Source: Rhizobium sp. TH135 (GTDB lineage Bacteria > Pseudomonadota > Alphaproteobacteria > Rhizobiales > Rhizobiaceae). Taken from it: a DNA stretch of 64,000 nt. Shown one piece after another: positions 8,980 to 17,406 of the stretch. The notes beneath the pieces were generated by a model, which saw only the letters and a list, made by a program, of their open reading frames with translations, had not been told where the DNA came from and did no database searches. Both the position numbers and the translations under genes were made by a program. The first letter of the stretch is position 1, and each line of letters starts with the position of its first letter. The stretch lies in contig NZ_PKRP01000001.1 of assembly GCF_002855515.1 (NCBI RefSeq), forward strand, positions 620,001-684,000. The letters are read 5' to 3'.

Positions 8980-9876
8980 TTAGACCCGAGCCTCTTCCTC
9001 GGCACGCTTGGCGCGGCGTGACACCACCCATTCCCGCCAAACGGTGAAGAGACCCGCACCGACGACGATGACGGCACCCACCACCGTGTTCCAGCGCAAC
9101 ACTTCGCCAAAGACGGTGACCGCAATCATCGCCCCGAGCACCAGCTGCCAGTAGGAGATCGGCTGGACGATCACGGCATCGAGGTTCTCATAGGCCTTGA
9201 TCAACGCCAGATGCCCCACGATGCCGGTGCAGCAGAGGCCGATCATCAGGCTCCAGCCGGCCGGTGTGAACGGTGTCCAGAAGAAGGGACCGAGCAGGTT
9301 CGAGCCGATGAAGCCGACGATTGCCAGATAGAAGAAGCTGGTCGATGGCTGGTCGTCGCGGCTGACAAGACGTGTGGCGATCCCGTAGATCGCGCCGAGC
9401 ACTGCGCAGATCAGCGGCAGCCAGATATAGGAATTGAAGCCGTCGCCGCTGGGCGCCAGCATGATCACGACGCCGACGAGGCCGAAAAGGATCGCCGTCC
9501 AGCGCCGCCAGCCGACTTTTTCCCCGAGGATCGGCATGGACAGGAGCGCGACAAAGATCGGCCCGGCCGCGAAGATCGCCTGGCTCTGGGCAAGTCCCAC
9601 CTGCGTGAAGGCCACGATCGAGATAAGGATCTGCAAGAAGAGGATGAGGCCCCTGAGGATTTGCAGAAACGGCCGCTTCGTGTTGACCGCGACGCTCAGG
9701 CCGCCGGACGACCGCATCGCCAGAAACAGCGCGAAGGCGACGAAGGCCCAGTAGCGCACCATCGCCACCTGCACCGGCGAGTGGGTTTCGCCGAGATGCT
9801 TGGAAAGGCCGTCCTGAATGGCGAAGACGGAAAAGGCGAGGAAGGTGAAGAGATAGCCGAGCGGCGTCGATTTCAT
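8980..9876 (-). CDS. EamA-family (drug/metabolite) transporter
   Basis: Inner-membrane exporter-type protein of about 298 residues with ten predicted hydrophobic segments in two EamA halves (first from LGYLFTFLAFSVFAIQDGLSK, second from WLPLICAVLGAIYGIATRL). The ATG at 9876 starts where the family usually begins; a longer frame to 10071 lacks any family resemblance. It ends 15 bases from arsA, tail to tail, and is divergent from a LysR regulator that may control it. Substrate unknown; RhtA/RarD-like members export amino acids or metabolites. Confidence 0.82.
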   Translation of the reverse strand: MKSTPLGYLFTFLAFSVFAIQDGLSKHLGETHSPVQVAMVRYWAFVAFALFLAMRSSGGLSVAVNTKRPFLQILRGLILFLQILISIVAFTQVGLAQSQAIFAAGPIFVALLSMPILGEKVGWRRWTAILFGLVGVVIMLAPSGDGFNSYIWLPLICAVLGAIYGIATRLVSRDDQPSTSFFYLAIVGFIGSNLLGPFFWTPFTPAGWSLMIGLCCTGIVGHLALIKAYENLDAVIVQPISYWQLVLGAMIAVTVFGEVLRWNTVVGAVIVVGAGLFTVWREWVVSRRAKRAEEEARV

Positions 9877-9974
9877 GGGGCAATGGGAGCTTTGCACGAG
9901 GAGGGATCCGTGGACGAACCAACGGCGCGGGCATAACGATCCTACACCCTGAGCGGGTCTTGACCAGTGCAGTT

Positions 9975-9993
9975 TTGCAAACCTGCCCTGCAA
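9975..9993. promoter_or_regulatory. Candidate LysR-type operator
   Basis: TTGCA and TGCAA flank nine bases in the divergent intergenic region, about 53 bases before the LysR start, matching the general T-N11-A inverted-repeat pattern of LysR binding sites. Placed between the exporter gene and lysR, it could regulate both. Confidence 0.35.
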
Positions 9994-10045
9994 CCTGACA
10001 ACCCCTCGCCTGTCATGACGACCGCCTTGCCTCACGGCGGGCGCC

Positions 10046-10969
10046 ATGCTTGAAAGAGCCATGGCCTTCACCCTCCGTCAGTTGCAGTATTTCGTCGCCG
10101 TCGCCGAGCAGGGTTCCGTCACGCGCGCCGCCCAGAACCTCTCGATCTCCCAGTCCTCAGTGACCGAGGCGATCAAGGAGCTGGAGGGCGATCTCGGCGT
10201 CGAACTTTTCGAGCGCCACCCGCGCGGCCTGACCATCACCTATAACGGCCACCAGTTTCTCCGCCACGCGACGAAGATCCTCGCGGATGTGTCGGACGCC
10301 CGCAACGTCTTCACCGAAACCCAGAACAGCACCGGCGGCACGCTCAACATCGGCGTCACCTCGCTCGTCGCCGGCTACGTTCTGTCAGACCTGCTCGCCC
10401 GCTATCGCCGGGCCTGCCCGGGCGTCGAGGTCTCGGCGATCGAGGACAACGGCTCCTATCTCGAACACCTGCTGATCGGCGGCGAACTGGATGTCGCGGT
10501 CATGGTCATCTCCAACCTGCGCGACCGCATGGCGCTACAGGCCGAAATCCTGGAAACCTCGCCCTATCGCCTCTGGCTCCCGATCGGCCATCCGCTGGTC
10601 TCGGCCGACATCATCTCGATTGCCGATATCACCAAGGAACCGCTGATCATGCTGACGGTGGACGAAATCGAGGAGAACACCGGCAAGCTCTTGTCGGCGC
10701 TGGGCGCCCGCCCGCATGTCGCTTTCCGCACCCGCTCGGTCGAAGCGGTCCGCAGCCTGGTCGCCACCGGCGCCGGCGTGGCGCTCCTGCCCGACCTCGT
10801 CTACCGCCCCTGGTCGCTGGAAGGCGACCGCATCGAAAGCCGCGATGTGTCGGGCGCGCTTCCGGTGGTGCAGGTCGGCATGGTCTGGCGCAAGGGCTCG
10901 AGCCTGCCGCAGGCAGCCCGCGACTTCGTCGGCATCGCTGAGGCGAGCCGGAGTGGAAGGGTCAGGTAA
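10046..10969 (+). CDS. LysR-family transcriptional regulator
   Basis: 307-residue regulator: winged helix-turn-helix at about residues 6-65 (LRQLQYFVAVAEQGSVTRAAQNLSIS then SVTEAIKELE) and a substrate-binding domain from about 90. The start may be the ATG at 10046 or the one at 10061. Divergent from the EamA transporter, which is the likely target; autoregulation is usual in this family. The downstream ydc-like operon begins 238 bases further on beyond a mosaic repeat, so control of that operon is possible but less likely. Inducer unknown. Confidence 0.88.
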   Translation: MLERAMAFTLRQLQYFVAVAEQGSVTRAAQNLSISQSSVTEAIKELEGDLGVELFERHPRGLTITYNGHQFLRHATKILADVSDARNVFTETQNSTGGTLNIGVTSLVAGYVLSDLLARYRRACPGVEVSAIEDNGSYLEHLLIGGELDVAVMVISNLRDRMALQAEILETSPYRLWLPIGHPLVSADIISIADITKEPLIMLTVDEIEENTGKLLSALGARPHVAFRTRSVEAVRSLVATGAGVALLPDLVYRPWSLEGDRIESRDVSGALPVVQVGMVWRKGSSLPQAARDFVGIAEASRSGRVR

Positions 10970-10984
10970 AGACCCGCAGCGATT

Positions 10985-11054
10985 GCCCCTCATCCGGCTA
11001 CCGCCGCCTTCTCCCCGCCTGCGGGGAGAAGATCCCGGCATGGGGATGAGGGGC
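10985..11054. repeat. Rhizobial intergenic mosaic repeat (RIME-like), short copy
   Basis: Bounded by GCCCCTCA and TGAGGGGC with the inner palindrome CTTCTCCCCGCCTGCGGGGA; a shorter version of the element at 73-188. It sits after the lysR stop, where its hairpin may act as a terminator. Confidence 0.75.
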
Positions 11055-11207
11055 ACTTAAGAACAATTACCTCAACCAACACGCCATCGGAAAAACCGAT
11101 ACCACCATTCTGACGAATGAATTTGCGAATGCGGTTAATTCGCGGCAACTTTCTCGCCGGGAACATATGGCCGCAAAAACGCGGCCTCAAAAACGGGAGA
11201 CCCCGCG

Positions 11208-12365
11208 ATGAAATCTCTTCTGAAGTCTTGCACTGTCCTTGCCTCTGTATTGAGTATGACCACCGCCGCTGTTGCCCAGGAGCCGTTGCAGGCACTCGGA
11301 GCCGGCGAAGGCGCCCTCTCCATCGTGGCCTGGGCTGGCTATATCGAACGCGGCGAAACCGACAAGAATTTCGACTGGGTCACCGAATTCGAGAAGAAGA
11401 CCGGCTGCATGGTCTCGGTAAAGACCGCCGCCACCTCCGATGAAATGGTCGCCCTGATGAACGAAGGCGGCTTCGATCTCGTCACCGCCTCGGGCGACGC
11501 TTCGCTGCGCCTCGTGGCCGGCAAGCGCGTTCAGCCGATCAACACGGCGCTGATCCCCTCCTGGAGCACCATCGACGAGCGCCTGCAGAACGCACCTTGG
11601 CATACCAAGGACGGCGTCCATTACGGCACGCCTTACGTCTGGGGCCCGAACGTCCTGATGTACAACACCAAGGCTTTTGGCGATAAAGCTCCCGACAGCT
11701 GGAACGTCGTCTTCGAAGAGATGACGCTTGCCGACGGCAAGTCCAACAAGGGCCGCGTTCAGGCCTATGACGGCCCGATCCATGTCGCCGACGCCGCCAA
11801 CTACCTGATGTTCCACAAGCCGGAACTCGGCATCAAGGACCCCTTCGAACTCAACGAAGATCAGTACAAGGCAGCGCTTGACCTCCTGCGCGGCCAGCGA
11901 CAGCTCGTCAGCCGCTACTGGCATGATGCCTTCATCCAGATCGACGACTTCAAGAACGAAGGCGTAGTCGCCTCCGGCTCCTGGCCCTTCCAGGTCAACC
12001 TCTTGAAGGCCGACCAGCCCGTGGCATCGGTCTTCCCGAAGGAAGGCGTCACCGGCTGGGCCGACACGACCATGCTGCATGCCGAAAGCGAGCACCCGAA
12101 CTGCGCCTATATGTGGATGGAGCATTCGCTGTCCCCCAAGGTCCAGGGCGACGTCTCCGCCTGGTTCGGCACGGTTCCCTCCGTTCCCGCCGCCTGCAAG
12201 GGCAACGCGCTCCTGACCGACGCTGGCTGCACCAACAACGGCTTCGACAACTTCGAGAAGATCAAGTTCTGGAAGACGCCGGTTTCCAAGTGCGAAAGCC
12301 AGGGCGAATGCGTCCCCTACCACCGCTGGGTCTCCGACTACATCGGTGTGATCGGCGGACGTTGA
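11208..12365 (+). CDS. ydcS: Polyamine (putrescine) ABC transporter binding protein, YdcS-like
   Basis: Periplasmic solute-binding protein of family 1, 385 residues, signal peptide 1-23 (ending TTAAVA). E. coli YdcS is of similar size. LSIVAWAGYIERGE corresponds to the conserved strand that starts polyamine-binding proteins, and a late Cys-rich tail (ACKGNALLTDAGCTNN, KCESQGEC) is typical of YdcS-like members. First gene of an operon with ydcTUV-like transporter genes and patD, as in E. coli ydcSTUV-patD. Putrescine as substrate is inferred from this order. A mosaic repeat separates it from the ATPase gene and may lower downstream expression. Confidence 0.78.
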   Translation: MKSLLKSCTVLASVLSMTTAAVAQEPLQALGAGEGALSIVAWAGYIERGETDKNFDWVTEFEKKTGCMVSVKTAATSDEMVALMNEGGFDLVTASGDASLRLVAGKRVQPINTALIPSWSTIDERLQNAPWHTKDGVHYGTPYVWGPNVLMYNTKAFGDKAPDSWNVVFEEMTLADGKSNKGRVQAYDGPIHVADAANYLMFHKPELGIKDPFELNEDQYKAALDLLRGQRQLVSRYWHDAFIQIDDFKNEGVVASGSWPFQVNLLKADQPVASVFPKEGVTGWADTTMLHAESEHPNCAYMWMEHSLSPKVQGDVSAWFGTVPSVPAACKGNALLTDAGCTNNGFDNFEKIKFWKTPVSKCESQGECVPYHRWVSDYIGVIGGR

Positions 12366-12385
12366 TCTCGCAAACCGGGGCACTT

Positions 12386-12540
12386 GCCCCTCACCCTAAC
12401 CCTCTCCCCGTGAACGGGGAGAGGGGACTTGCCCCGAAGCCACCGCTCTGATTGCTGCCAGCCGACGCTTTGCGAGGCCGGCGGAAGCACGTCCTTCTCC
12501 CCGCCTGCGGGGAGAAGGTGCCGGCAGGCGGATGAGGGGC
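12386..12540. repeat. Composite mosaic repeat (RIME-like) within the ydc operon
   Basis: Bounded by GCCCCTCA (12386-12393) and TGAGGGGC (12533-12540), with two strong internal hairpins, CCTCTCCCCGTGAACGGGGA and CCTTCTCCCCGCCTGCGGGG. It lies between the binding-protein gene and the ATPase gene of one operon, so RNA hairpins here could stabilise the ydcS message or attenuate read-through. Confidence 0.75.
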
Positions 12541-12563
12541 TATAAAGCAACTCTGGAGCCCCC

Positions 12564-13553
12564 ATGACCGCAGCCGTCTCCTTCTCGAAGGTCTCGCGCC
12601 ATTTCGGCAGCGTGAAAGCCGTCGATGCCGTCGACCTGACGGTCGAGCCAGGTGAATTCTTCGCCATGCTCGGCCCCTCCGGCTCCGGCAAGACGACCTG
12701 CCTGCGCCTGATCGCCGGCTTCGAACAGCCGACGTCTGGCCATATCGAGATCTTCGGTGAAACCGCCGAGGGCGTGCCGCCCTATCGCCGCAACGTCAAC
12801 ACGGTCTTCCAGGACTATGCCCTCTTCCCGCATTTGAACATTCTCGACAACGTCGCCTATGGCCTGATGGTCAAGGGCGTGGCCAAGGCCGAGCGCCACC
12901 GCGAGGCCGAGAAGGCGCTGGAAATGGTCAAGCTTCCTGGCTACGGCACCCGCAAGCCCGGTCAGCTTTCCGGCGGTCAGCGGCAGCGCGTGGCGCTTGC
13001 CCGCGCTCTCGTGAACAAGCCGAAGGTCCTCCTTCTCGACGAACCGCTCGGCGCGCTGGACCTGAAGCTGCGCGAACAGATGCAAGAGGAGCTGAAGAGC
13101 CTGCAGCGCTCGCTCGGCATCACCTTTGTCTTCGTCACCCACGATCAGGGCGAGGCACTCTCCATGGCCGACCGCGTCGCTGTCTTCAATGACGGCAAGA
13201 TCGTCCAGGCCGGAACACCGCACGAGATCTACAACAAGCCCCGCACCCGCTTCGTCGCCGATTTCGTCGGCTCGTCCAATGTAGTTGCACCTGAAGCCAT
13301 GAAGGCGCTGGGCGGAGAAGCCCGCTGGACGAGCCTGCGCCCCGAAGCGATCCGCATCGTATCGGAAGGCGGTGTCGAGGCGACCGTGCGCTCGACCAGC
13401 TTCCTTGGCGCCTCGACCAAGCTCTTCGTCGAGACGGCGGTGGCCGCTCTCACGCTCTCGCTGCCAGCCGGCCAAGCCGCACCGCAGGCCGGCGAAAGCA
13501 TCCGCATCACCTGGTCGGCTTCCGACCTGCATTACATGGAGGAGGCCGCATGA
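12564..13553 (+). CDS. ydcT: Polyamine ABC transporter ATPase, YdcT-like
   Basis: ATPase of the PotA/YdcT class, 329 residues. Walker A GPSGSGKTT is at 37-45, the signature [15 protein letters not shown] and Walker [13 protein letters not shown] follow, and the C-terminal TOBE-like region (from about 235) closes the protein. Energises the YdcUV-like permeases. Its stop overlaps the next start by ATGA, which shows coupled translation. Confidence 0.82.
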   Translation: MTAAVSFSKVSRHFGSVKAVDAVDLTVEPGEFFAMLGPSGSGKTTCLRLIAGFEQPTSGHIEIFGETAEGVPPYRRNVNTVFQDYALFPHLNILDNVAYGLMVKGVAKAERHREAEKALEMVKLPGYGTRKPGQLSGGQRQRVALARALVNKPKVLLLDEPLGALDLKLREQMQEELKSLQRSLGITFVFVTHDQGEALSMADRVAVFNDGKIVQAGTPHEIYNKPRTRFVADFVGSSNVVAPEAMKALGGEARWTSLRPEAIRIVSEGGVEATVRSTSFLGASTKLFVETAVAALTLSLPAGQAAPQAGESIRITWSASDLHYMEEAA

Positions 13554-14500
13554 CGGCGATCTCCACATCTGCCATCACCCCTGGCCGTCAGGGCCTGATG
13601 GGGCGGCTCTCGGATCTGTTCTGGCGGAGGCCCAACCTGCTGCTGGTTCTGATGCTGGTGCCGCCCCTGCTCTGGCTCGGCATCATCTACGTCGGCTCGC
13701 TGGTGGCGCTGCTCCTGCAGAGCTTCTTTTCCATCGACGAGTTCTCCGGGCTGATCAATTACGAGTTCACGCTGGCAACCTATGGCGAACTGCTCCGCCC
13801 GGCCAATTTCGACATCATCCTACGCACGCTGCTGATGTCGGCTGCCGTCACGCTGGCCTCTGCCGTCATCGCCTTCCCGATCGCCTACTACGCCGCACGT
13901 TATGCCAAAGGCCGCTGGAAGGCCGTCTTCTATCTCGGCATCATGCTGCCGCTCTGGTCGAGCTATCTTGTCAAGGTCTATGCCTGGAAGCTGATCCTCG
14001 CTAAGGAAGGCATCCTCACCTGGATCTTCGCCAAGCTCCATCTGACCTGGCTGCTCGATGGGCTGCTTGCCATTCCCGTCATCGGCGGCAATTCGCTGTC
14101 GATCAGCTATCTCGGCACCTTCATTGTCTTCGTCTATGTCTGGCTACCCTTCATGATCCTGCCCACTCAGGCGGCCCTTGAACGCGTGCCCGGCAACCTG
14201 ATCGAAGCCTCGGGCGATCTCGGCGCCGATAGCCGCCAGACCTTCCGCCATGTGCTCTTTCCCCTGGCGCTGCCCGGCATTGTCGCCGGCTCGATCTTCA
14301 CCTTCTCGCTGACCATGGGCGATTACATCATCCCGCAGATCGTCGGCACCTCGCGCCTCTTCATCGGCCAGGCCGTCTATGCCCAGCAGGGCACCGCCGG
14401 CAACATCCCGCTTGCCGCCGCCTTCTCGGTCGTGCCGATCGTGATCATGGGCATTTATCTGACCATCGCCAAACGCATGGGGGCCTTCGATGCGCTCTGA
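13550..14500 (+). CDS. ydcU: Polyamine ABC transporter permease, YdcU-like
   Basis: Inner-membrane permease of the PotB/YdcU type, 316 residues, about six membrane spans. The EAA loop that contacts the ATPase is visible as [19 protein letters not shown]. Starts within the ydcT stop (ATGA) and overlaps ydcV by 11 bases. A region rich in membrane residues ([19 protein letters not shown]) begins the transport core. Confidence 0.82.
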   Translation: MTAISTSAITPGRQGLMGRLSDLFWRRPNLLLVLMLVPPLLWLGIIYVGSLVALLLQSFFSIDEFSGLINYEFTLATYGELLRPANFDIILRTLLMSAAVTLASAVIAFPIAYYAARYAKGRWKAVFYLGIMLPLWSSYLVKVYAWKLILAKEGILTWIFAKLHLTWLLDGLLAIPVIGGNSLSISYLGTFIVFVYVWLPFMILPTQAALERVPGNLIEASGDLGADSRQTFRHVLFPLALPGIVAGSIFTFSLTMGDYIIPQIVGTSRLFIGQAVYAQQGTAGNIPLAAAFSVVPIVIMGIYLTIAKRMGAFDAL

Positions 14501-15305
14501 CCGCTCCCAGTCATCAGGCCTTGCGCTCAAGATCGCCGCTGGCGCCGGCCTGGCCTTCCTGCATCTGCCGATCCTGCTGATATTCGTCTATGCCTTCACC
14601 ACGGAGGAAAAGAGCTTCCAGTGGCCACCACCGGGCTTCACCACCAAGTGGTTCGCAGTTGCCTGGAACCGTCCGGACATCTGGGAAGCGCTCTGGCTCT
14701 CGGTCAAGGTCGCGAGCATCGCAACCGTCATTGCCATGGTACTCGGAACGCTAGCAGCCGCAGCTGTCGCCCGCACAAAGTTCTTCGGCCGGGAAGTGAT
14801 CTCGCTGCTCGTCATCCTGCCGATCGCGCTCCCCGGCATCATCACCGGCATTGCGCTGCGCTCGGCCTTTTCGCTCGCGGATATCCCCTTCTCCTTCTGG
14901 ACGATTATCCTCGGCCATGCCACCTTCTGCGTGGTCGTGGTCTACAACAACGCCGTCGCCCGCTTCCGCCGCACCTCCGGCTCGCTCATCGAGGCCTCGA
15001 TGGATCTCGGCGCAGACGGCTTCCAGACCTTCCGCCATGTGATCCTGCCGAACATCGCCACAGCCCTTCTCGCCGGCGGCATGCTCGCCTTCGCGCTGTC
15101 CTTCGACGAGGTCATCGTCACCACGTTTACCGCCGGCCAGCAGTCGACGCTGCCGATCTGGATGCTGGAAGAACTGATCCGCCCCCGCCAGCGCCCGGTC
15201 ACCAACGTCGTCGCCATGGTCGTGGTCATCGTCACTTTCCTGCCGATCCTGGCGGCCTATTACCTGACCCGCGATACCGACCAGATCGCAGGCAGCGGCA
15301 AATGA
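14490..15305 (+). CDS. ydcV: Polyamine ABC transporter permease, YdcV-like
   Basis: PotC/YdcV-type permease of 271 residues; EAA loop [19 protein letters not shown] near residue 165. Pairs with the YdcU-like protein to form the channel. Overlaps ydcU by 11 bases and is followed after 66 bases by patD, all on one strand, consistent with one transcript for uptake and breakdown of putrescine. Confidence 0.82.
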   Translation: MRSDRSQSSGLALKIAAGAGLAFLHLPILLIFVYAFTTEEKSFQWPPPGFTTKWFAVAWNRPDIWEALWLSVKVASIATVIAMVLGTLAAAAVARTKFFGREVISLLVILPIALPGIITGIALRSAFSLADIPFSFWTIILGHATFCVVVVYNNAVARFRRTSGSLIEASMDLGADGFQTFRHVILPNIATALLAGGMLAFALSFDEVIVTTFTAGQQSTLPIWMLEELIRPRQRPVTNVVAMVVVIVTFLPILAAYYLTRDTDQIAGSGK

Positions 15306-15371
15306 ACCACCGGCGACGCCTCGTCTTCAGGGGCGCTGTCGCAAATGAAGTCTGATAAAAGGGAGAACGAC

Positions 15372-16796
15372 ATGGACACCCAGATGTTGATCGGCGCCAA
15401 GTTCGAAGCCGGCACAGAGACGGACGAAAAGATCCTGAACCCCAAGACCGGCGAACTCATCGTCGATCTCCCGGAAGCCTCACTCGCCCAGGTCGAGGCG
15501 GCCGTCGACGCTGCCGAGGGCGCCTTCGTCTCCTGGTCGCAGACGACACCCGGCCAGCGCGCCGGCTACCTTCTCGCAATCGCCGACGCGATCGAAAAGG
15601 ACGCAGCTGCTTTCGCCGCGCTCGAAAGCCTCAATTGCGGCAAGCCGATCAACGCCGTGCTCAACGATGAAATCCCGGCGATCGTCGACTGCTACCGCTT
15701 CTTCGCCGGCGCGATCCGCACGCTGCAGGCACCGGTCTCTGGCGAATATCTGCCAGGCTTCACCTCAATGATCCGCCGCGATGCCGTCGGCGTCATCGGC
15801 TCGATTGCGCCGTGGAACTACCCGCTGATGATGATGGCCTGGAAGCTTGCACCAGCGCTAGCCGGCGGCAACACCGTGGTCTTCAAGCCCTCCGAGCAGA
15901 CGCCGCTGACGGCGCTGAAGCTCGCCAAGGTCATGGCCGATATCCTGCCCGAGGGCGTGGTGAACGTGGTTCTCGGCCGCGGCGAAAGCGTTGGCAACGC
16001 GCTGATCAACAACCCGAAAATTCAGATGCTGTCGATCACCGGCGATATCGCCACCGGCAAGAAGATCATGACGGCAGCCGCCAAGACGGTGAAGCGCACC
16101 CATCTGGAGCTCGGCGGCAAGGCCCCGGTCATCATCCATGACGATGCCGATATCGACGCCGCCGTCGCCGCCATCCGCACCTTCGGCTACTACAATGCCG
16201 GCCAGGACTGCACCGCCGCCTGCCGCATCTATGCGAGCGACAAGATCTACGACCGCTTCGTCGCGGATCTCGCGGCCGCCGTGTCCACGATCAAGTTCAA
16301 CCAGGCCGACGATGCCGAAAACGAGATCGGCCCGCTGATCTCCAAACGCCAGCGCGACCGCGTTGAAAGCTTCGTGACGCGGGCTGCCGAACACAAGCAC
16401 ATGGAAGTGGTCGCCGGCGGCAAGCTCGGCTCCGACAAGGGCTTCTTCTACACGCCAACAGTCATTGCCGGCGCAACGCAAGACGACGAAATCGTCCGCC
16501 GCGAAGTCTTCGGCCCCGTCGTTTCCGTCACCCGTTTCACCGATGCCGAACAGGCCGTCGCCTGGGCCAATGACAGCGACTACGGCCTTGCCTCCTCCGT
16601 CTGGACCAAGGACATTTCCCGCGCCATGCAGAGCGCCGCCAAGCTTCGCTACGGCTGCACCTGGATCAACACCCACTTCATGCTCTGCAACGAAATGCCC
16701 CATGGCGGCATGAAGCAGTCGGGCTATGGCAAGGACATGTCGATCTATGCGCTGGAAGACTACACGACCGTCCGCCACGTGATGATCGCGCATTAA
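15372..16796 (+). CDS. patD: Gamma-aminobutyraldehyde dehydrogenase
   Basis: Oxidises 4-aminobutanal, made from putrescine by a transaminase or oxidase, to GABA with NAD+. From the ATG at 15372 (GGGAG upstream) it has 474 residues, the same as E. coli PatD. The oxyanion-hole Asn lies in SIAPWNYP (residue 149), the general base is Glu246 (LELGGKAP) and the nucleophile is Cys280 ([10 protein letters not shown]), at the same positions as in PatD. A betaine-aldehyde dehydrogenase role is a weaker alternative. It closes the ydc-like operon before a strong terminator. The transaminase for the first step is not in the window. Confidence 0.85.
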   Translation: MDTQMLIGAKFEAGTETDEKILNPKTGELIVDLPEASLAQVEAAVDAAEGAFVSWSQTTPGQRAGYLLAIADAIEKDAAAFAALESLNCGKPINAVLNDEIPAIVDCYRFFAGAIRTLQAPVSGEYLPGFTSMIRRDAVGVIGSIAPWNYPLMMMAWKLAPALAGGNTVVFKPSEQTPLTALKLAKVMADILPEGVVNVVLGRGESVGNALINNPKIQMLSITGDIATGKKIMTAAAKTVKRTHLELGGKAPVIIHDDADIDAAVAAIRTFGYYNAGQDCTAACRIYASDKIYDRFVADLAAAVSTIKFNQADDAENEIGPLISKRQRDRVESFVTRAAEHKHMEVVAGGKLGSDKGFFYTPTVIAGATQDDEIVRREVFGPVVSVTRFTDAEQAVAWANDSDYGLASSVWTKDISRAMQSAAKLRYGCTWINTHFMLCNEMPHGGMKQSGYGKDMSIYALEDYTTVRHVMIAH

Positions 16797-16820
16797 GTTC
16801 AGCAGGGGCCTGCGGGCGAT

Positions 16821-16856
16821 AAGGGGAAGGGGTCACCTCGGTGGCCCCTTCCCTTT
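16821..16856 (+). terminator. Rho-independent terminator after patD
   Basis: GGGAAGGGG, inner CACC/GGTG pairs and CCCCTTCCC followed by TTTT form a long stem 24 bases after the patD stop. Confidence 0.85.
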
Positions 16857-16946
16857 TGGCTGTTGGCATTTACCCTGACGCAGCAAAGCGGTGGCGGCAT
16901 CCCGCAGCCGCCGGTATGATGCGAAGCACCTCTCAGGGAGCCTCGC

Positions 16947-17384
16947 ATGCAGCACCGCGCTACCATGATCATCCTGACCGCCCTCGCCTGCATCGCAGGT
17001 ACGAGCCTTGCGGCGCATGCTCAAGAGCCGAAAGTCATCCCCGCCCCCGACATCGATGACAGCACTTTGATGGACACCTATCTCTGGCATGTCCGCGGCC
17101 TGCCGCCTGGGAAGCGCCTCGCGGTCCACTCCGGCGCAGGCCCGAATTTCCGCGTCATCCACGCACTCGATGAGGGTCAACCGATCGAGCGCCTCTCCTG
17201 CCAGGATAGCCGCGGCGGCTACTGGTGCCGCATCGCGACTGTGGATCGCCCCCGCATTTCAGGCTGGGTCGATGGACGCTTCCTGCTTGAGGAGACAGGC
17301 TTTGCGCCGCCGGATGACGTGCGCAATCCATCGTTCGAGCCGGAGATCATCATCGATCCCTTCCCAAGGCCCAGAAGGCCCTGA
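16947..17384 (+). CDS. Secreted SH3-like domain protein
   Basis: 145 residues with a signal peptide (about 1-26, ending LAAHAQ). The mature part holds a bacterial SH3 fold: RLAVHSGAGPNFRVIHALDEGQ, then a disulfide-capable pair in RLSCQDSRGGYWCRIA and the closing strand ISGWVDGRFL. Such domains bind cell-wall or protein ligands; the role here is unknown. CAGGGAG at 16935 supports the ATG at 16947. It converges on the octapeptide-repeat gene, ending 22 bases from it; no functional link is evident. Confidence 0.75.
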   Translation: MQHRATMIILTALACIAGTSLAAHAQEPKVIPAPDIDDSTLMDTYLWHVRGLPPGKRLAVHSGAGPNFRVIHALDEGQPIERLSCQDSRGGYWCRIATVDRPRISGWVDGRFLLEETGFAPPDDVRNPSFEPEIIIDPFPRPRRP

Positions 17385-17406
17385 GGGCGATGCGTGGTCT
17401 GGCGGA

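Noticed and set aside
8980-10071. Longer version of the EamA transporter starting at 10071
   Set aside because: The extra 65 residues overlap the LysR start and control region and show no family match; the ATG at 9876 fits the usual N-terminus.
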